DNA from: Streptomyces spectabilis
GTDB lineage: Bacteria > Actinomycetota > Actinomycetes > Streptomycetales > Streptomycetaceae
Direction: 5' to 3'
Assembly (NCBI RefSeq): GCF_008704795.1
Contig: NZ_CP023690.1
Coordinates: 310,001 to 374,000, forward strand
DNA: 64,000 nt
A model generated the notes under the pieces. The model was not told the DNA's origin. It did not search any database and was given only the letters and a program-made list of their open reading frames with translations. Below, one piece after another: positions 26,205-33,785 of the stretch. Position 1 is the stretch's first letter, and every line of letters starts with the position of its first letter. Position numbers and translations under genes: made by a program.

Positions 26205-27290
26205 CTACGGATTCGGGGCGACCTTCGGCGCCTTCAGATCCCGCCCGGTGGTGATCGACCAGTGCGTGATCACCTTCTGCACATCCGGAGTGATCAGCGG
26301 GTCGTTGAAGAGCACCGGGACGTTCGCCGCGTCGTCGAACGCCCGGGTCTCGATGTTGATCAGCAGCCGCGAGATCGCGTCGGCGATGTCGAAGAAGCTC
26401 TTCGACATCGCGTGCGCGGGTATCCGCACCCGCTCCGCGATACGGAACAGCCGCTGCTCGGGGCTGGTCGCCTCGGCGCGGAGCGAGCTCACGATCGGCG
26501 AGTTGAAGTCGAGTGTCAGATGGAACCACGCCATCGTCGAGATCGCCCAGAACTCCTCCCGGGAGAGGCTCGAGGCGAGCCTGCGCGTGGTGAGCATGTC
26601 GGACAGCCGCTCCGCCAGGTCCGCGATCTTTGCGTGGTCGGTGGGGTTGGGCCCGATGGTGTTGCGGACGTTGATGATGCCGATCCAGGTCTCGCGCAGG
26701 AACTCCTCGAAGATGGAGACGAATTGGGTGTTGGCGGCGGCCGGCTTCGGATACGGCTCCGCCGGGTGGGTGAGGTCCATGCCGAACATGCGGTAGTAGG
26801 CGTTGCGCCGGATGGAGTCGCCGTTCGGGCGGACAAAGCTCGTGAGGGCCGTGATGAAGAAGGGGGCCGACTCCCGGAAGAAGAGCTCCTCGGTGTTGCG
26901 CAGCCAGTGCTCGGCGCCGTTCGAGGGCACCCCCAGCTCCTCGCCCTCGCGGTAGAGGGTGACGACGCGGCGGAAGATCTCCATGAGCCGGGTGCTCTCG
27001 AGCATGTACGCGTAGCTGAGGTGCTCCCAGCGGACATAGCCGGGGCGGCAGTCGTCCGGAGAGGTGCTGGAGAAGACGCGCTGGTTGCGGTCGAAGCCTT
27101 CGAAGAGCCGCTGCAGCCGCTCGGGCAGGCCGGGGATGTCGCTGCGGTGGTCGGGGTGGCCGACCGGCTGGCTGAGGTCGTTGCGCTGGAAGGTCCAGGC
27201 CTGCTCCAGCAGGGAGGTCAGATCAATGGGGTGCAGCCGGAAGAGGAGCTCGGCGCCACCCGGGATCTGCCGGGTCAGTTGTCGGAACAT
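26205..27290 (-). CDS. Conserved hypothetical protein, largely alpha-helical
   Basis: 361 aa from the ATG at 27290, chosen because GAGGAG lies 8 nt upstream; an in-frame ATG at 27353 would overlap the upstream gene by 50 bp. No signal peptide or membrane span. The protein is rich in aromatic and Arg residues and reads as a soluble helical protein (LLFRLHPIDLTSLLEQAW at the N-terminus; HAKIADLAERLSDMLTTRRL in the middle; VQKVITHWSITTGRDLKAP at the end). I do not recognise a family. It sits 13 bp from both neighbours in the five-gene operon, so it probably works with the hydrolase and the metallopeptidase. Confidence 0.75.
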   Translation of the reverse strand: MFRQLTRQIPGGAELLFRLHPIDLTSLLEQAWTFQRNDLSQPVGHPDHRSDIPGLPERLQRLFEGFDRNQRVFSSTSPDDCRPGYVRWEHLSYAYMLESTRLMEIFRRVVTLYREGEELGVPSNGAEHWLRNTEELFFRESAPFFITALTSFVRPNGDSIRRNAYYRMFGMDLTHPAEPYPKPAAANTQFVSIFEEFLRETWIGIINVRNTIGPNPTDHAKIADLAERLSDMLTTRRLASSLSREEFWAISTMAWFHLTLDFNSPIVSSLRAEATSPEQRLFRIAERVRIPAHAMSKSFFDIADAISRLLINIETRAFDDAANVPVLFNDPLITPDVQKVITHWSITTGRDLKAPKVAPNP

Positions 27291-27303
27291 CGCGGGCTCC
27301 TCG

Positions 27304-27615
27304 TCATTCGAAACTCTGGCCGCAGAGTGCGTCGTTCGCGTCCCGCGCGGCATCCAGCCCGTCGACGCCGGGGTTGCGGGCGGGACAGCTCACGTCGGGC
27401 AGGCACCACAGCTTGCGGTCGGCGTCCGGCGCTTGGGTGGTGGCCACCCGCAGGTCGTCGTGGATGCGCCGGTAGCGGTCGCGGATCCTCTGCAGCGGGT
27501 CGGGCGGTATCGGGCCGGGGTCGGTGGGCTGGTCCTCCCCCGAGCCGGTGGCGGTGGCGCGGTGCGCCTGCGCTGGTGGCTTCGCGGTAGTCCGGGACGC
27601 CTTTTCCTCGGGCAT
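27304..27615 (-). CDS. Small hypothetical protein
   Basis: 103 aa, ATG at 27615 with a G-rich (GGGGGGA) ribosome binding site. The N-terminal half is Pro/Thr/Ala-rich and probably disordered; the C-terminal half holds three Cys residues (WCLPDVSCPA, ALCGQ) and a short helix RIRDRYRRIHDDLR. The family is unknown. It lies 40 bp after the metallopeptidase gene and 13 bp before the 361-aa protein, so it belongs to the same transcript. It could be a chaperone, adaptor or secreted partner; nothing in the sequence decides this. Confidence 0.6.
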   Translation of the reverse strand: MPEEKASRTTAKPPAQAHRATATGSGEDQPTDPGPIPPDPLQRIRDRYRRIHDDLRVATTQAPDADRKLWCLPDVSCPARNPGVDGLDAARDANDALCGQSFE

Positions 27616-27655
27616 CTGGTGATCCCCCCTGGTCGTGGTGGGTCGGTCGGTTACG

Positions 27656-28927
27656 TCAGGCAGCTGGCGCCGCGCCTCCTCCGAGCCGCAGCAGCCAGGC
27701 CTCCTGTCCGGCGGCGGGCCCGGCCGCCGGCTCCGGTTCTGTCGCCGCCCGCCAGCCGGTGAGCGCCAGCAGCCGCAGGCCCTCGTTCCACAGCCAGTGC
27801 GGCGAGGTGTAGAGCGCGGGGCCGAGCCGGGCGGCCAGCTCCCGCAGGGCCTGCGGGGACACCCGCTGCGGCGGTACGAGCGCGGTCAGCGGGCGCCCCG
27901 CGAAGGCAGCGAGCGGCTCGTCGAGCACGGCGGCCGCAAGGGCGGGGAGCCGCGGCAGTGAGGCGGCGAGGAATTCGCGGGTCTCCGGGTCCGGGCAGTC
28001 GGCGAGCGGATACGCCGCGAGCCACTCCCGCTCCAGCGCGTTCCAGGGCCCCGGTCCGTAGGCGTGTCGGCACAGCGCCGTGTTGAGCGGTACGCGCAGC
28101 CAGGCGACCGGGTGCGGGTCGCCTGGCAGCAGCCGGAAGACGTACGCCGGGCCGCCGGAGAGCACGTCGTGCAGGTTGGCGACGGCGCCGAAGCCCGCGT
28201 GCGCGAAGGCGAAGACGTCGGCGGTGATCTCGGAGGCCCAGCCCGCCCACAGCGCGGCGACGTCGGGTCCCGCAGGGGCGGCGGCGCGGGCGAGGAGCGT
28301 GGCAGCCTCCTCGTTCCAGCCAGTCTGGAAGGCGACTTGGTGACCGCACTCGTGCAGGACGGAGGTCGGGCAGAGCAGGCTGTGCCGGGTGACCTTGATG
28401 GTGGCGGCCGGGCTCTCGGTGCTGCCGTCCCACAGCCGCAGTCCCGCCTTGAGGATCGCGGCGCCGACGCCGTTGTCGAGGTAGGTCAGCACCGCCGGTA
28501 CGGGCTTGAGCAGCGGGTCGAGGACGGCCGCCATGCTGCGCTGGGCGAGGCTGTCGCAGGCCCGCAGCAGGGCGGCGATGTGCGGGCTGGTGCGGGTGTT
28601 CACGGCGTCGGCGTAGAACTCGATGCTGGTCTCGGCCCGTAGATAGCCCTGCCGGAATTCGAGCAAGCGGCGCCGGACGGCGTCGAGTTCGGCGGGCGAG
28701 TGGGCCGCGCGCAGGGCCGTACGCAGGATGTGCCCGCGGGTGCGCAGGCCGCTGACCGCCTCGGTCAGGGCGCGGCGCACCGCGACGCCGAGGTACTGCT
28801 CCAGGCCCGCCCAGGCGGCCGGCGCGGCGAGGTCGTCCAGGGCACCGAGCCGGTCGGCCGCCGCGGTCCAGTGGCCGAGCTGGCGGGCGAGCTGGGCCCG
28901 TGTGGCGTCAACGGCGGTGCGTTGCAT
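27656..28927 (-). CDS. Putative zinc metallopeptidase (HExxH)
   Basis: 423 aa, ATG at 28927, overlapping the end of the upstream gene by 20 bp. A zinc-binding signature HECGHQ (HExxH) occurs around residue 190, followed ~35 residues later by WASEITADVFAFAHAG, whose Glu could be the third ligand of a gluzincin. The N-terminal ~150 residues are helical (LRTRGHILRTALRAAH). No signal peptide or membrane helix. The best inference is a cytoplasmic or exported metallopeptidase acting with the neighbouring cell-wall hydrolase and helical protein, perhaps processing them or a target. I do not recognise a named subfamily. Confidence 0.7.
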   Translation of the reverse strand: MQRTAVDATRAQLARQLGHWTAAADRLGALDDLAAPAAWAGLEQYLGVAVRRALTEAVSGLRTRGHILRTALRAAHSPAELDAVRRRLLEFRQGYLRAETSIEFYADAVNTRTSPHIAALLRACDSLAQRSMAAVLDPLLKPVPAVLTYLDNGVGAAILKAGLRLWDGSTESPAATIKVTRHSLLCPTSVLHECGHQVAFQTGWNEEAATLLARAAAPAGPDVAALWAGWASEITADVFAFAHAGFGAVANLHDVLSGGPAYVFRLLPGDPHPVAWLRVPLNTALCRHAYGPGPWNALEREWLAAYPLADCPDPETREFLAASLPRLPALAAAVLDEPLAAFAGRPLTALVPPQRVSPQALRELAARLGPALYTSPHWLWNEGLRLLALTGWRAATEPEPAAGPAAGQEAWLLRLGGGAAPAA

Positions 28928-31373
28928 GCCCGGCCGTCACGGAGACGTCCATGGCCGCGGGCGCCGCGGGGCGGCCGGGGCGCTCGGGTCGGCCGTCAAG
29001 GGCCGAGCGCACCCGGGCAAGCACGGGCACCGCCTTGAGCACGACCCGTACGGTCGCGCCGTCCTCCGGCGCCTCGGTGGCGGCGGTGAACGCCTCCCGG
29101 TGGTCCTTCAGCAGCGTGGCGAGCCCGCGGGTGAGCGCTTCCTCGACCGTCGCGGCGAGCCGGTTCAGCGCGCCCGCCGGCAGTGTGCGCAGCGCCGCGG
29201 CACCGGCGCCGGGCGGTACGGCGCCGTGGACGATGCGGAGCCGGTGGCCGGTGAGGGCGGCCCTGATCCGGCGGCGCAACGGCCGCATCAGCGGGGCCAG
29301 GAGCTGTCCGGCCTGCCGGCCTTGGCGCAGTCCGGCGGCGAGCCGCTGCGCCTCGGCTTCGGTGAGGTAGAGCTCGGTCCGCAGAGTGTCGTCGGTGCAG
29401 CCGAGGTTGATACGGACCCGGCCGGGGCGGGACGCGGGGGCGCGGGTGTGGCGGGCTGCGGGGGCGGGGGCCGCGACGGGCTGCGCCGCCAAGGCTCCGC
29501 CGGGGTCCGCCGCCGCGGCACCGCCCGCGTCCGCGGCCTCCAGGTAGTACAGCCGCTGCCCCACCCCGAGCAACTGCCCGTCCATGTAACGCGCTTCGGC
29601 CTCCTCCCCGAGGGCCGGCTCGCCGAGCAGCAGCGCGGCCGCATCCGGGGTCAGGGGGTGCAGCACGGGCGTCTCGGACAGCTCGCCTTCGGGGTCCTCC
29701 AGTCCTTCGCCGCGCATGATCGAGTCGAGCGTGGTGCCGGGCACCGCCTCGTAGAGATGCATGCGGGCGCGGACCGGCGCGCCGGGCGCGTATCCGAGCC
29801 TGGACCGCAGCGTGTCACCGAGATTGAGGCCGCAGAAGGTGCCGATGTGTGCCGCCTGGTACGGCGAGACCGTCACCCACGGGATGCGGGTGTACTTGCG
29901 GTAGCGGTGCCGGCCGCGCAGCGGCTTCGGCAGCCAGGCGCCGCGAAGGGTGAGGTCTTCGCGCAGCTCCGGGCGGTCCTGGTAGGTGGCCTCGGTGAGG
30001 ATCTGCGGGAGGTTGCGGGCGGCGGCCTGCTCGAAGGCCTCCAGGACGAAGCCTTCGAGGAGGGTGTCGTCGGCGAGGATGTGCTCCGGCAGCGCGGCCA
30101 CGCCGCGCACCGTGTCCTCCACGACGGACGCCATCGCCGCCCCCGCCGCCTGCCGTTCGTCCTCGGGGCCGGCTTCGAGGTGGATCAGGCGCAGCCCGGC
30201 GTCCACCAGCGCCCGGGACAGCGCCGCGGCGGCGGTCGGCCCGACGAACCGCCGGATGAGCGGCGCGACGAACTTGGCGAGGGTCTTCACCAGCACGGAC
30301 CGCCCGCCGGTCAGCTTCAGCGCGAGCTTCAGCACCGGCAGCGCCGCGGGCAGGAACTGTTCCAGCTGCGGCGTCAGATCGGTGCCGTCCTCGGCCGCGC
30401 CGAGCTCGGCGATGAACCGCTCGCGAGCGCGGTCGAGTTCCGCGACGGGGTCGGGCCGGACGGCGGCCCGGTCCGCCTCCCGGGCGTACTCGGCGCCCAG
30501 CCGGTCCATGGCCGCCTCGGTGTCGGCGAACACCGTGTCGGCCGCGCGCATCCCGAACTCGGCCTGCAGCTCGCGGACATCACCGGTGGCATCGACCGTC
30601 TCCCGGTCGGTGTCGTCGCCGGTCTCGCTCTCGCCCGCGCCCAGCAGCGGCAGTCGCTCGGCGAGCTTCTGCGCGTACGGGCGCAGCCCCTCCGGCAGCC
30701 ACTTGAGCCCGGCTGCGACCGCCTTGCGGAGCAGGGCGACGGCGATCGGCTTCAGTTTGGCCAGCAGCGGGCCGAGGGCGAGGTTCGCGACGACCTTGAG
30801 CCCGCGTTTGGCGAGGCCGACCGCGCCCTTGGCGACCTTCTTCAGCACGTTGCCGATGCCGAACAGGAACTCGAAGGAGGGCGATCCCGGCGGATGGCCG
30901 CCCGGCGGCGCGGCGAACGCCTCGAAGAGCGTGTCCACCTCGTTCTCGTCCATCGCGTGCAGCGCACGCTCGCCGCCCGCCTCGGCCACGGCATCTATGG
31001 CCGATTCCAACTCCCGCACAAGCGGGGCATAACGGTCATCCATCAACTGCCGCACAGCCACCAGATCGGTATAAACCGCCCCACCGTCCCCCGACTCGAG
31101 CTCCGCATGCTCCGCGGCGGCCTCACCGGCCAGCCGCAGCAGGGCGTCGTCGAGCCCCGGCTCGTAGAGTTCGGCGAGGAAGGCGGCGAACTCCTCGGCC
31201 TCCGGATCCACCGCCGGGTCCTCACCGTCGCGGAGATAGCTCCTGAGGAAGGGGCTCTCGTACGCCGCCGGGCCGGGCGGCGCCGACGCGGCCGGACTCT
31301 CCCCTTCGTCGGGCATCTCGAAGCTGTCGGCAGCAAGAAACGGGCTGCTGGAACCAGAGCCGAGCACGGACAT
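28908..31373 (-). CDS. Large helical protein with acidic SPF-containing N-terminus
   Basis: 821 aa, ATG at 31373; first gene of the 31.4-23.9 kb operon. The N-terminus holds SSPFLAADSFEMPDEGES and then YESPFLRSYLRDGEDP, an acidic, probably disordered leader that resembles the leader of the 761-aa protein at the other end of the operon. Residues ~160-230 form strongly amphipathic, Lys-rich helices (NVLKKVAKGAVGLAKRGL, LLAKLKPIAVALLRKAV), compatible with membrane binding or a pore. The rest is Ala/Leu/Arg-rich with a proline-rich linker near residue 640. No classical signal peptide. The family is not recognised; similar leaders are, as I recall, found on proteins near extracellular contractile injection systems, but this is only an inference. 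Confidence 0.75.
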   Translation of the reverse strand: MSVLGSGSSSPFLAADSFEMPDEGESPAASAPPGPAAYESPFLRSYLRDGEDPAVDPEAEEFAAFLAELYEPGLDDALLRLAGEAAAEHAELESGDGGAVYTDLVAVRQLMDDRYAPLVRELESAIDAVAEAGGERALHAMDENEVDTLFEAFAAPPGGHPPGSPSFEFLFGIGNVLKKVAKGAVGLAKRGLKVVANLALGPLLAKLKPIAVALLRKAVAAGLKWLPEGLRPYAQKLAERLPLLGAGESETGDDTDRETVDATGDVRELQAEFGMRAADTVFADTEAAMDRLGAEYAREADRAAVRPDPVAELDRARERFIAELGAAEDGTDLTPQLEQFLPAALPVLKLALKLTGGRSVLVKTLAKFVAPLIRRFVGPTAAAALSRALVDAGLRLIHLEAGPEDERQAAGAAMASVVEDTVRGVAALPEHILADDTLLEGFVLEAFEQAAARNLPQILTEATYQDRPELREDLTLRGAWLPKPLRGRHRYRKYTRIPWVTVSPYQAAHIGTFCGLNLGDTLRSRLGYAPGAPVRARMHLYEAVPGTTLDSIMRGEGLEDPEGELSETPVLHPLTPDAAALLLGEPALGEEAEARYMDGQLLGVGQRLYYLEAADAGGAAAADPGGALAAQPVAAPAPAARHTRAPASRPGRVRINLGCTDDTLRTELYLTEAEAQRLAAGLRQGRQAGQLLAPLMRPLRRRIRAALTGHRLRIVHGAVPPGAGAAALRTLPAGALNRLAATVEEALTRGLATLLKDHREAFTAATEAPEDGATVRVVLKAVPVLARVRSALDGRPERPGRPAAPAAMDVSVTAGHATHRR

Positions 31374-31691
31374 GTGCAGCCACCCCCCGGGGGCGCCGAT
31401 GGACTTGCCACCGCCGGACCCGTTCCGGAGGCTGGCTCATCGTTCTGCGGCCCGCCGAGCGAGGTCAACACGTCTTTCTGCGCATGCGGTGCGGCGGCAG
31501 CGAGAACTGGCCACACGATCACGGGCGCGGTTCCGGCCTGGCCGGTGTGCGGTCAGAGCTTGAAGACACGCCGCGCGATATCGACGGCCAGGTCCTGCAG
31601 TCCGTGCCGCACGAGCAGGCGCTGCTCAACATCGGGATCGTCAACAAGTACGGCATCGGCCCGGCGCTCAGGGGCTTCGCGTCACAGGTCA
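31374..31691. other. Gap: operon upstream region and unassigned remnant
   Basis: The region upstream of the 821-aa gene is the likely promoter region of the 31.4-23.9 kb operon, but no clear -35/-10 is visible. On the + strand a frame from about 31545 reads ELEDTPRDIDGQVLQSV and NIGIVNKYGIGPALRGF, which has natural-looking composition and is cut by the IS5 copy at 31692. It may be the end of an interrupted gene; the family is not recognised. Confidence 0.35.
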
Positions 31692-32451
31692 CGAAGGCGT
31701 CGTGGAGTGCGGTGCGTCGTTCCCAGCGGAGGGTGAGTCGTTTGAAGTGGTGGAGCAGGGTGAAGGTCTGCTCGACGACGTAGCGGAGCTTGCCCATGCC
31801 CTGAATGTTCGGGGCACCTTGGCGAGAGATAACCGGCAGGATCCGGCGTTTGCGCAGCTCGTCGCGGTTGGCGTTGGAGTCGTAGCCCTTGTCACCGAGT
31901 ACGGCCTCGGGGTGTCTGCGGGGACGGCCGGGGCGGCCCGCGACGGGCGGGATGCCGTCGACCAGGGCGAGGGTCTGGGTGACGTCGTTATCGTTTGCCG
32001 CGGTCGTGATGACCTTGAGCGGAGTGCCGCGTCCGTCGCAGATCGAGTGGTGTTTGCTGCCCGTCTTCCGCCGGTCGACCGGCGACGGACCGGTGTCGGC
32101 GCCCCCCCTTTTTTCGCGCGGATGTGAGAACCGTCCACGCAGGCCCTCGACCAGTCGAGGCGGCCGGCCGGCCGCATTCGGTTCGGCCAGCAGGATCCGG
32201 TGCAGCTGGTTGAAGACCCCTGCCTGCTGCCAACGTTCCAAGCGTCGCCAGCAGGTCTGCCCGGAGCCGAACCCCAGCTCCAGCGGCAGGAGTTGCCAGG
32301 CTATGTCGTTGCAGAGGACGTACAGGATGCCCAGCAAGCAGTGTCGGTGAGCTACCGGCCGTGGCCCCGGTGACTTCTCGGGCCAGGGTGGCAGCAGCGG
32401 CTCGAGCAGTGCCCACAAGCCGTCGTCCACGATCCACGGCCGAGTACTCAC
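31692..32451 (-). pseudogene. IS5-family transposase, 3'-truncated copy
   Basis: This copy keeps the natural N-terminus (MSTRPWIVDDGLWALLEPLL, ATG at 32451) but loses the last ~20 codons at 31692; the open frame runs on into unrelated sequence to 31519. It shares the 670-bp block 31692-32361 with 22819-23488 in inverted orientation. It also has the CCGG duplication (around 32170) and the A6G7 run (32102-32114), so the first catalytic Asp segment is again out of frame. About ten substitutions separate the copies. Inactive unless two frameshifts are translated. Confidence 0.8.
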
Positions 32452-32581
32452 AGCATCACGAACGGCCGAATCGTCACACCGGTCACGCCCGGCCAGGACA
32501 ACTCACCAAGATCCTGTTACAAGCTCTGACGACGCGTTCGGCGATGGGTGTGGCTCCTCCCGAGGGACGGTCGAAGCCGGA

Positions 32582-32938
32582 TCACCAGGCGCCGTGATGG
32601 GCCACATTCACCGCAAGAGCTGCCACGGACAGGAAAAAATACACGGCCCAGGCGGCTAGTTGACGGTCACGCACCCGCAGATGGGCGAAGAGCGCACCGA
32701 GGAAATACAGCACCAGGCCGACGGCTGCCACCGTTCCCAGCACCGGTACGACGATGCCGGCCATCAGGCCCAGCGCCCCCAATGCCAGCAATGTGCCCAG
32801 CGGACGTATCCAGGAATGGGACAGGCGCAAGCGATCGGCCTGGCTCTTGGGGTAGTCGTGGCCGATGAGGTTGGCGATGGCGGCCGAGCCGTTGGCAGCC
32901 GCAGCGACGAAGGTGATCGCGAGGTAGGCGGGAAGCAT
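32582..32938 (-). CDS. DoxX-like small membrane protein
   Basis: 118 aa; the ATG at 32938 is chosen because AAGGAG lies 7 nt upstream. Four hydrophobic segments (YLAITFVAAAANGSAAIANL; LGTLLALGALGLMAGIVVPV; AAVGLVLYFLGALFAHL; AWAVYFFLSVAALAVNVA) and the LGxLLALGALGLM pattern fit the DoxX-like family. Members are inner-membrane proteins of uncertain function, sometimes linked to redox or drug stress. It stands alone beside the IS5 copy. Confidence 0.75.
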   Translation of the reverse strand: MLPAYLAITFVAAAANGSAAIANLIGHDYPKSQADRLRLSHSWIRPLGTLLALGALGLMAGIVVPVLGTVAAVGLVLYFLGALFAHLRVRDRQLAAWAVYFFLSVAALAVNVAHHGAW

Positions 32939-33009
32939 GATGTGCTCCTTACCCTCGGAACGAGAACACAGCTGGCGTATCCCTCCGTTCGCCGCAATCA
33001 TCTATGTGC

Positions 33010-33525
33010 TGGTTGGTGGATGTGCCTGGCGGCAGCTGCTGTCCTGCTTGGGGGCTCGAAGTCGACTGCACACCGGCGGTTCCTGATCCGGGTCCAGAGC
33101 CGGCATCTGGGGCCGGTTGCACGAGGCCGTGCCCCAGCAGCCCGATGACGCTGGCCTCATCGACCATGGACTCCGAGGTTCCTCCCTCAGCTGAAGAGGA
33201 GCGCGTCGGCGAGGGGATGATCGTGCGCGAAGGAACCTTGACCGTGGAGCAGGTGCTGTGGAGCCGTGCACAGGCGCCCACGCTTCCTGATCAGGTCACC
33301 ATGGACCTCGCGGGCTGGGCCTTCAAGGGCGAGACACGCAGGGAGTTCGCGGGGAAGGGCTCACCCCGGGTAGAGCCTGGCTGTACCTACGTCATGGCCT
33401 TGGCCCGCTATTCCCCCGATGAATGGGGGCCGCTGGGAAGCGATGCCACCCTCCCGTACGAGAACGGCACGATCGGCAAGGGGGAGAGTCAGGGACAGGC
33501 ACTGTGGATGGTGTGGGTCACGTAG
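33010..33525 (+). pseudogene. Hypothetical (lipo)protein gene, probably frameshifted
   Basis: The frame ending at 33525 encodes a coherent stretch from about 33215 (VREGTLTVEQVLWSR, VTMDLAGWAFKGETRREF, GCTYVMALARYSPDEWGPLG) that looks like a real extracytoplasmic domain. No good start is in that frame, but about 33025-33070 in another frame reads CLAAAAVLLGG, a typical lipoprotein signal core. The simplest reading is one gene broken by a frameshift between 33070 and 33145. The C-terminus may also be cut, because it ends abruptly in MVWVT. Function unknown. Confidence 0.4.
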
Positions 33526-33785
33526 TCCAGAAAGCGCTGTGTCTCGCGCTCGGTGTCACCCCCTGCGGCCCTCGGGACGGAAACAGCACGGCCAGCGGGA
33601 TCAGCCCGGTGCGATAGAAGTCCTGCCCAGCGTGGCCGGCGTAGGCGACGTCGGCGGCCCGGTCCCACACCTGTTCCTCCACCGGAACCGCGTCGTCGCC
33701 GCCCGCCCGCACCCATCCCACACGAAGGCTTGCCTGTCGACCGCGTAGACGCACCGCTCGGCGGTCTCACGGGCGGCGCAGCAGT
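33526..33785 (-). other. Short region with one unassigned frame
   Basis: On the - strand a frame around 33700-33570 reads EEQVWDRAADVAYAGHAGQD and FYRTGLIPLAVLF, which has natural composition but no clear start or stop context; it may be the relic of a small gene. No hairpin or promoter stands out. Confidence 0.2.

Noticed and set aside
28728..31736. A 1002-codon + strand open frame opposite the 821-aa gene
   Set aside because: Same GC artefact; composition is Arg/Gly/His-rich and it crosses gene boundaries.
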